From Clostridia bacterium (GTDB lineage: Bacteria; Bacillota; Clostridia; Oscillospirales; CAG-272): a stretch of DNA of 9,095 bases. The stretch covers positions 1 through 9,095 of the forward strand of contig JAGAUC010000017.1 in NCBI GenBank assembly GCA_017621015.1, written 5' to 3'. The position numbers and the translations under genes are program-made. Each line of letters begins with the position of its first letter. Positions within the stretch are counted from its first letter, which is position 1. The notes beneath the pieces were generated by a model that searched no databases, had not been told where the DNA came from, and saw only the letters and a list, made by a program, of their open reading frames with translations. Shown piece after piece: positions 5,100 to 9,095 of this stretch.

Positions 5100-6290
5100 A
5101 TGAAACGCATTCTTTGTTTTGTTTTGGCGCTTTTGATGATGCCCCTGCTTGTGGCCTGTGACACGGGCGAGATGTCGGGCACCCGATCGAGCGTGGAGAC
5201 AACGACCGAGCCGAGAGAATTTTTGGATGCCGATGACTTTTTTGACAGGTTTTTCGATGACGGCTACCTGGATGACGAGGACTTCTACGAAAAGCACGGC
5301 ATGACGCCCGATGAGTATTTTGGCGACGAGTACCTTGAGGAAGAGGATTTCTTCGACAAGTTTTTTGATGACGACTATCTTGACGTTGAGGATTACTGTG
5401 AAAAATACGACATGACCCCCGAGGAGTATTATTTCTGGGAGTCGGTCGAAAAGGAGTATTATGAAAAGAACAAGGAGAAGTACCCCGAAAGCCTGACCAG
5501 TCTTCCCGCGGTCGGGGCCTTTATTGACAGACTTACCGAGGATCAAAAGGTGTTCCGTTCCTTACTGACCGAGGAGGAAAAGGCATTTTACGATATGCTT
5601 TTGCCCTACGCTTTTACCTACACCTCCTTCCGATTTGACCTCAGAGAGCCCGAGTACGAATGGGAAGCGATACGCCGCGCGTGCCGCGCGATCCATAGAG
5701 ATTATCCGGAGGCGTGGCTGTTCTTCTTTTACGGAAGGGAAGTGCTGGAGAAGGGCGAATATCTGGCCGGCGGCGGGCGTCCGAAATATACGGTGCATTT
5801 GATAAGAAAATATGGCGAACAATTTGACCCGAATTTTATGACGTCGTATCTCAAACGCATCCACGATGTATGTGACGGAATCCTTGCGCGTATGCCAAAG
5901 GATATGTCGCTGGAATCTCAATATCTTTGGCTTGCCGATCGCGTATGCGAGATCGCGGAGTATGATTATGCGTTGAGCGGTGACTACACGGAGGCTGACG
6001 GACTGTTCCTTTACGGTAAGGGGGTCTGTCAATCCTATGCCTACGCGTATCAGTGGCTTTGCCAAAAGGCGGGACTTTGGTGTACGACCTGCTCCGGTAT
6101 GGCGTACGGCGAGGGACATATGTGGAACGTGGTCAAGCTGAGCGACGGAAAAACGTATTATATGGATCTGACGTGGGCAGATGCCTCCAGCTATCCCTAT
6201 GGCGAATATTTTATGACCTATGAGCAGCTCATAAAGGACCGCATTCCGGATGAGGGCGAGTGGATCGCGGACGGAGATATCTACCGATAA
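5100..6290 (+). CDS. Transglutaminase-fold lipoprotein with duplicated acidic repeat, 396 aa
   Basis: Residues 1-20 are a lipoprotein signal with lipobox LVAC (C20). A short Ser/Thr-rich spacer leads to two copies of a 37-residue Asp/Glu- and Phe/Tyr-rich repeat (43-79 and 80-116), then a helical middle part. The C-terminal part is a transglutaminase-like domain with the expected triad in order: C310 in GKGVCQSYA, H340 in GEGHMWNVV and D356 in YYMDLTWAD. Bacterial secreted proteins with this fold are often peptidases or of unknown activity; true protein cross-linking cannot be claimed. The triad is intact, so an enzyme is likely. The protein should sit outside the membrane on a lipid anchor. 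ATG 5100 follows the upstream stop by one base, with GGGAGGGG four bases before it. The final ten bases overlap the convergent AraC gene. Confidence 0.88.
   Translation: MKRILCFVLALLMMPLLVACDTGEMSGTRSSVETTTEPREFLDADDFFDRFFDDGYLDDEDFYEKHGMTPDEYFGDEYLEEEDFFDKFFDDDYLDVEDYCEKYDMTPEEYYFWESVEKEYYEKNKEKYPESLTSLPAVGAFIDRLTEDQKVFRSLLTEEEKAFYDMLLPYAFTYTSFRFDLREPEYEWEAIRRACRAIHRDYPEAWLFFFYGREVLEKGEYLAGGGRPKYTVHLIRKYGEQFDPNFMTSYLKRIHDVCDGILARMPKDMSLESQYLWLADRVCEIAEYDYALSGDYTEADGLFLYGKGVCQSYAYAYQWLCQKAGLWCTTCSGMAYGEGHMWNVVKLSDGKTYYMDLTWADASSYPYGEYFMTYEQLIKDRIPDEGEWIADGDIYR
5226..5447 (+). repeat. Tandem duplication of a 37-codon acidic/aromatic unit
   Basis: Residues 43-79 and 80-116 of the transglutaminase lipoprotein align without gaps at a 37-residue offset. 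Across the best 29 positions (45-73 against 82-110), 20 are identical by eye, including the shared DFFD, FFDD, YL, EK and MTP-EY blocks. Many codons differ between copies at synonymous positions, so the duplication is old and kept at the protein level. Confidence 0.8.
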
Positions 6291-7195
6291 GACGGCTTGA
6301 CGGCCGGTGCGGGCGATAAAAAAGACAGAGAATGTAAGTTCTCTGTCTTTTTTTGTTGTCTCGGCTCATTTTGGGGGCGCGGCTTTCGTCTGTAGGCGGT
6401 GGGACTCATGCCAAAGGCGGATTTGAAGACCTTGGAGAAGTAGTTGTAATCGGGGATCCCGCAGCGCGCGGCGATCTCGTGTATGGGAAGCGCGGTGGCG
6501 GTCAGCAGATAGCAGGCATGGGTGAGCCTGCATTTTTTAATATATTCGGCGGGGGCGCTGCCGAAGTATTGGTCGCAGATGCGGTAAAGCTCGTGGCGTG
6601 AGAGGTGAAATTCCGAGCAAAGCACGGGTACCGATAGCGTGCCGGTAAGATTTTGGTGTATGTATCGGTCGATCTGCGAGTCGATGGAGTTTTTGTAGTT
6701 TTGCAGCAGCGTTCGGAGATGGCCGTACCCTGCGCAGGCGTCCAGAATGTGGCAGGCGGAAACCAACTTTTCGCTCGGAATGCTCGGAAGACGGCGGTAG
6801 GCGGCGCGTACGCGCGTGCGCACGTCCTCGGCAAGCGATTTTTCAAAGGCGGCAAAATCCGCCCTTTGCGGTCCTTTGATCTGTCCGATCATAATAAAGC
6901 CGACAATACGGTCGTCGCAGAGAATGGGGGAGACGCACTCCCTCAGGCCGGCGTGGCAGGTGTAGACATACTGATTGCGTGTGTTTCGGCAGGTGGCAAA
7001 GGCCTGCTTGTCGCATGCGCGGCACCGCTTGTCAATCTCACCGTCCTCTCTGAGGATCTCACAAACGGCGCTCAGACGCGTGGGATAGTAAAGAAGCTCG
7101 TTGCCCTGTGAGTCATACAGGCAGGTCTTCATGCGGGTAAGGTTGTAGAAATCGTGCAAAAGCTTTTCAAGAGAGCGCAGATCGAAGTCGGGCAT
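6281..7195 (-). CDS. AraC-family regulator with N-terminal PocR sensory domain, 304 aa
   Basis: ATG 7193-7195 has GGAGGA eight bases upstream on the minus strand. Residues about 8-110 match the PocR sensory domain: the FYNLTRMKTCLYDSQGNEL opening, a cysteine cluster (C45, C58, C61, C69, C80, C87), and the closing GFIMIGQI (99-106). PocR-type domains sense small metabolites such as propanediol or sugars. Residues about 173-271 are an AraC double helix-turn-helix, with LSVPVLCSEFHLSRHELYRI as the first and IHEIAARCGIPDYNYFSKVF-KSAFGMSPTAYRR as the second. It is divergent from the FGGY kinase gene and is therefore its likely activator. Oddly, the conserved domain ends near 271, but the frame runs 33 residues further, through the terminator hairpin, to TAG 6281-6283. 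The function call is firm; the real C-terminus is uncertain. Confidence 0.92.
   Translation of the reverse strand: MPDFDLRSLEKLLHDFYNLTRMKTCLYDSQGNELLYYPTRLSAVCEILREDGEIDKRCRACDKQAFATCRNTRNQYVYTCHAGLRECVSPILCDDRIVGFIMIGQIKGPQRADFAAFEKSLAEDVRTRVRAAYRRLPSIPSEKLVSACHILDACAGYGHLRTLLQNYKNSIDSQIDRYIHQNLTGTLSVPVLCSEFHLSRHELYRICDQYFGSAPAEYIKKCRLTHACYLLTATALPIHEIAARCGIPDYNYFSKVFKSAFGMSPTAYRRKPRPQNEPRQQKKTENLHSLSFLSPAPAVKPSYR
6318..6353. terminator. Bidirectional intrinsic terminator between convergent genes
   Basis: GACAGAGAA (6324-6332), a six-base loop and TTCTCTGTC (6339-6347) form a 9-bp stem flanked by A6 on the left and T7 on the right, so it has a U-tail on either strand. For the plus strand it ends the membrane protein/transglutaminase operon 27 bases after its stop. 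For the minus strand it lies inside the AraC reading frame (codons about 281-293), before the stop. Confidence 0.92.
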
Positions 7196-7236
7196 ATTCG
7201 TATTCCTCCGAACAAAATTACCATACTTTTATATAA

Positions 7237-7265
7237 ATTATACTATAATATACCAAAAGAATCAA
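7237..7265 (-). promoter_or_regulatory. Promoter for the AraC regulator
   Basis: On the minus strand, TTGATT (7265-7260), a 17-base spacer and TATAAT (7242-7237). This is a good sigma-A promoter able to work without an activator. Its spacer contains the -10 box of the opposing kinase promoter, so the two promoters face away from overlapping cores and probably compete. Confidence 0.72.
7244..7249 (+). promoter_or_regulatory. Kinase operon -10 box lacking a good -35
   Basis: TATAAT at 7244-7249 is consensus, but the bases 17 upstream (CCATAC, 7221-7226) do not resemble TTGACA, and neither neighbouring spacing is better. A promoter with a strong -10 and poor -35 next to a divergent AraC gene is typical of activator-dependent control. 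TACC occurs at 7219-7222 and 7251-7254, 32 bases apart (about three helical turns), as possible half-sites; that part is speculative. Confidence 0.55.
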
Positions 7266-7292
7266 GTAAAATAATAAAAAAGGGGGGATAAA

Positions 7293-8747
7293 ATGAACTA
7301 TTTAAGTGTGGACGTGGGAACGACCGGCTGTAAGTGCCAGCTGTTCTCCGATACTGGTGAGATCCTTGTGTATCGGTTTGACGAGTACGATTTTCTGGAG
7401 AAGGACGGTAGCCATTACGTCAACGTCGACTTCATTGCGGCGTATCTGAGGCGGACGCTCTCCGAGATCGGCGCGCAGCACAAGGTAAGCTCGGTGTGCG
7501 TATCCTCGCTTGGCGAATCTTTTGTGCTGCTGGATGGCGAGGACCGTGTGCTTTTTTACCCGATGCTGTATACCGATCCGCGCGGCGAGCAGGAGGCACA
7601 GGCGATCCGGGCGGTGATCGGAGAGGAGCGCGCGTTTTCGCTGACCGGCGTGATACCGCACAGCATGTATTCGCTCTCTAAGCTTTTGTGGATCAAGAAT
7701 CATCTTCCCGACGTGTTTGCCAAGGCCAAAAAGGTAATGCTGATGGGAGATTATATCGGCTATCTGATGACGGGCGAGCGGGTGATCGATCACGCGTTGG
7801 CGGCTCGGACGGGCGCATTTGACATTGAGAAAAAGCAATTTTCGGTTGAGATGCTGTCGGCGTTCGGTATACCGTGCGAATGGTTTTCGGAGCCAAGGGT
7901 GGCGGGAAGCGTTGTCGGTAGGCTGAAGAGGGAGTGGGGGCTTGACGCGATGCTGGTGCTGGGCTCGCACGATCAGGTATGCACCTCACTGGGTGCCGGT
8001 GTGCTGGCGGCGGGCGATGCCGTGGACGGAATGGGTACGGTGGAGTGCATCACCACGCTTTTTAAGAGCAAGCCGACAAGCGCCGAAATGGGGCGGCAGG
8101 GCTACCCCTGCGTGCCGTATCCGGTTGACGGGCTGTATTGCACGTATATGCTGAACTATTCCTGCGGCTCGATCGTGAATTGGCTTCGTAAGAAGATCCT
8201 GCATGGCTACAGCGGCGAGGAGAGCGACTTTTTCACCTATATGGAAAAGCAAATGCGTGACGAACCGACGGGCCTTCTGACCCTGCCCTATTTTGGCGGC
8301 GCGAGCACACCCTATCAGGATCTGGACGCGAGGGGTGCCATCCTCGGCCTGACAACGGATACAGGGGACTTTGTTTTGTATCGTTCCGTTATGGAGGGCA
8401 CGGCGTTTGAAATGCGTCTGAATGCCGAGACGGTGAGCCGGTACGGCATATCGGTGCAAAATGCGGTTGCCACGGGCGGCGGTGCCAATTCGGACACCTG
8501 GCTGCAGATCAAGGCGGATATTCAGAATATCCCCATTCGGACGCTGCGCTCATCCGAGGGTGGACTTTGCGGCTGTGCGATGCTTCAGGCGGTGGCCATG
8601 GGCGGTGCGCGCGATCTTTGGGAGGCGAGAGACATCTTTGTGCGCTATAACAAGCACCTTGCTCCGCGCGCGGAAAAGCATCTGGCTTATGAGAGGGACT
8701 ATCGGAAATACAAAAAAATATATCATGCGATAAAGGAGATCTACTGA
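7293..8747 (+). CDS. FGGY-family carbohydrate kinase, 484 aa
   Basis: This enzyme phosphorylates a sugar or ketose with ATP in the cytoplasm. The N-terminal ATPase motif SVDVGTTGCKCQLF (5-18) and the glycine-rich adenosine motif TGGGANSDTWLQIKADI (394-410) mark the FGGY fold. D227 in GSHDQVCTSLGAG is placed as the catalytic base, and GTVECITTLF follows as the phosphate-binding strand. The length of 484 aa is normal for xylulo-, fuculo- and rhamnulokinases. The start has AGGGGGG (7281-7287) five bases upstream. The next gene, one base after the stop, is an L-fucose-isomerase-like protein, so the substrate is probably the ketose that isomerase makes (an L-fuculose-, ribulose- or xylulose-type sugar). 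Sequence alone does not choose between them, so no symbol is given. The divergent AraC gene is the likely regulator. Confidence 0.93.
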   Translation: MNYLSVDVGTTGCKCQLFSDTGEILVYRFDEYDFLEKDGSHYVNVDFIAAYLRRTLSEIGAQHKVSSVCVSSLGESFVLLDGEDRVLFYPMLYTDPRGEQEAQAIRAVIGEERAFSLTGVIPHSMYSLSKLLWIKNHLPDVFAKAKKVMLMGDYIGYLMTGERVIDHALAARTGAFDIEKKQFSVEMLSAFGIPCEWFSEPRVAGSVVGRLKREWGLDAMLVLGSHDQVCTSLGAGVLAAGDAVDGMGTVECITTLFKSKPTSAEMGRQGYPCVPYPVDGLYCTYMLNYSCGSIVNWLRKKILHGYSGEESDFFTYMEKQMRDEPTGLLTLPYFGGASTPYQDLDARGAILGLTTDTGDFVLYRSVMEGTAFEMRLNAETVSRYGISVQNAVATGGGANSDTWLQIKADIQNIPIRTLRSSEGGLCGCAMLQAVAMGGARDLWEARDIFVRYNKHLAPRAEKHLAYERDYRKYKKIYHAIKEIY

Positions 8748-8748
8748 G

Positions 8749-9095
8749 ATGAAATTTGCACTTTATTTTGGAAACCGCGGCTTTATGCCGGGTGAGCTGA
8801 TCACGGGCGCACGGGCGGATATGATTCGCGCGGTAACCGAGGCGGGGCACGAATACCTGGTAATGGATGAAGAACTCACCCGCTACGGGGCGATCGAAAC
8901 GCGCGAGGAGGGCAGGCTGTACCGCGATTGGCTGAAATCGCACGAGGGCGAATATGACGGCGTCATTTTGTGTATGCCCATTTTCATTGACGAAAACGGC
9001 GCCATCGCCGCCCTGCAAGACGCAGGTGTGCCGATCTTAATGCAAGCATATCCCGACGAGATCGGCAAAATGGACTTTAAACATCGTCGCGATGC
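8749..9095 (+). CDS. L-fucose/L-arabinose isomerase-like protein, N-terminal part
   Basis: The frame opens at ATG 8749, ten bases after the AGGAG of AAAGGAGAT at 8732-8740, and stays open for 115 codons to the edge of the window. The start MKFALYFGNRGFMPGEL, followed by EYDGVILCMPIFIDENGAI (about 74-92) and PILMQAYPDEIGKMDF-HRRD (about 99-114), matches the N-terminal domain of the COG2407 L-fucose isomerase-related family, which interconverts aldoses and ketoses using a metal ion. The metal-binding residues lie in the missing C-terminal part, so activity cannot be checked. The kinase stop (TGA 8745-8747) is one base away and the ribosome binding site lies inside the kinase gene, so they form one operon. 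Expected later members are an aldolase and a transporter, but none is in view. Confidence 0.85.
   Translation, partial: MKFALYFGNRGFMPGELITGARADMIRAVTEAGHEYLVMDEELTRYGAIETREEGRLYRDWLKSHEGEYDGVILCMPIFIDENGAIAALQDAGVPILMQAYPDEIGKMDFKHRRD

Noticed and set aside
4406..5182. 258-codon open frame antisense to the membrane protein
   Set aside because: It crosses two plus-strand genes, has no ribosome binding context and no recognisable fold.

Overview
The window is about 9.1 kb of bacterial chromosome at moderate GC. It has strong AGGAGG-type ribosome binding sites, near-consensus sigma-A promoters, T-tailed hairpin terminators, lipoproteins with typical lipobox cysteines and a PocR-type AraC regulator. 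Together these suggest a Gram-positive Bacillota, most likely an uncultured gut Clostridia of the Oscillospirales/Christensenellales kind. That placement is inference from style; no rRNA or other marker is present.

Layout. 1-315 is the 3' end of a TlpA/ResA-like thioredoxin gene. 316-603 has no gene but is rich in secondary structure: a nested hairpin, a strong terminator and a second GC-rich foldable element. 604-1308 is a compact divergent module: a 68-aa XRE repressor (minus strand) and a 108-aa zinc-ribbon membrane protein (plus strand). They are separated by two 15-bp palindromes, ACTCA-N5-TGAGT, placed on a perfect consensus promoter, with a third, unrelated palindrome at the expected transcription start. 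1337-3184 is a single-gene unit for a lipoprotein with an M3/oligoendopeptidase-F-like zinc peptidase fold. 3268-4164 is a stand-alone nagB (glucosamine-6-phosphate deaminase) with its own promoter and terminator. 4172-6353 is a two-gene operon: an unrecognised two-TM membrane protein followed by a transglutaminase-fold lipoprotein carrying a duplicated 37-residue acidic/aromatic repeat. The right end is a sugar-use locus. A PocR-domain AraC regulator (minus strand) is divergent from an FGGY carbohydrate kinase, which is followed one base later by an L-fucose-isomerase-like gene that runs off the window.

How the genes work together. The kinase and isomerase look like consecutive steps in catabolism of a deoxy- or pentose sugar, switched on by the divergent AraC protein; the substrate cannot be read from the sequence. 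nagB feeds amino-sugar phosphate into glycolysis and uses visibly different codons from its neighbours, as a highly expressed gene would. The peptidase and transglutaminase lipoproteins and the thioredoxin are probably cell-surface proteins. The small XRE/zinc-ribbon pair looks like a self-regulated switch of unknown purpose.

The points most worth a second look are the operator architecture at 851-918, the folded intergenic region at 336-531, the acidic repeat duplication in the transglutaminase lipoprotein, and an intrinsic terminator that lies inside the 3' coding end of the AraC gene, upstream of its stop codon. No CRISPR array, insertion sequence, tRNA or rRNA is visible, and I do not see a clearly undescribed multi-gene system.
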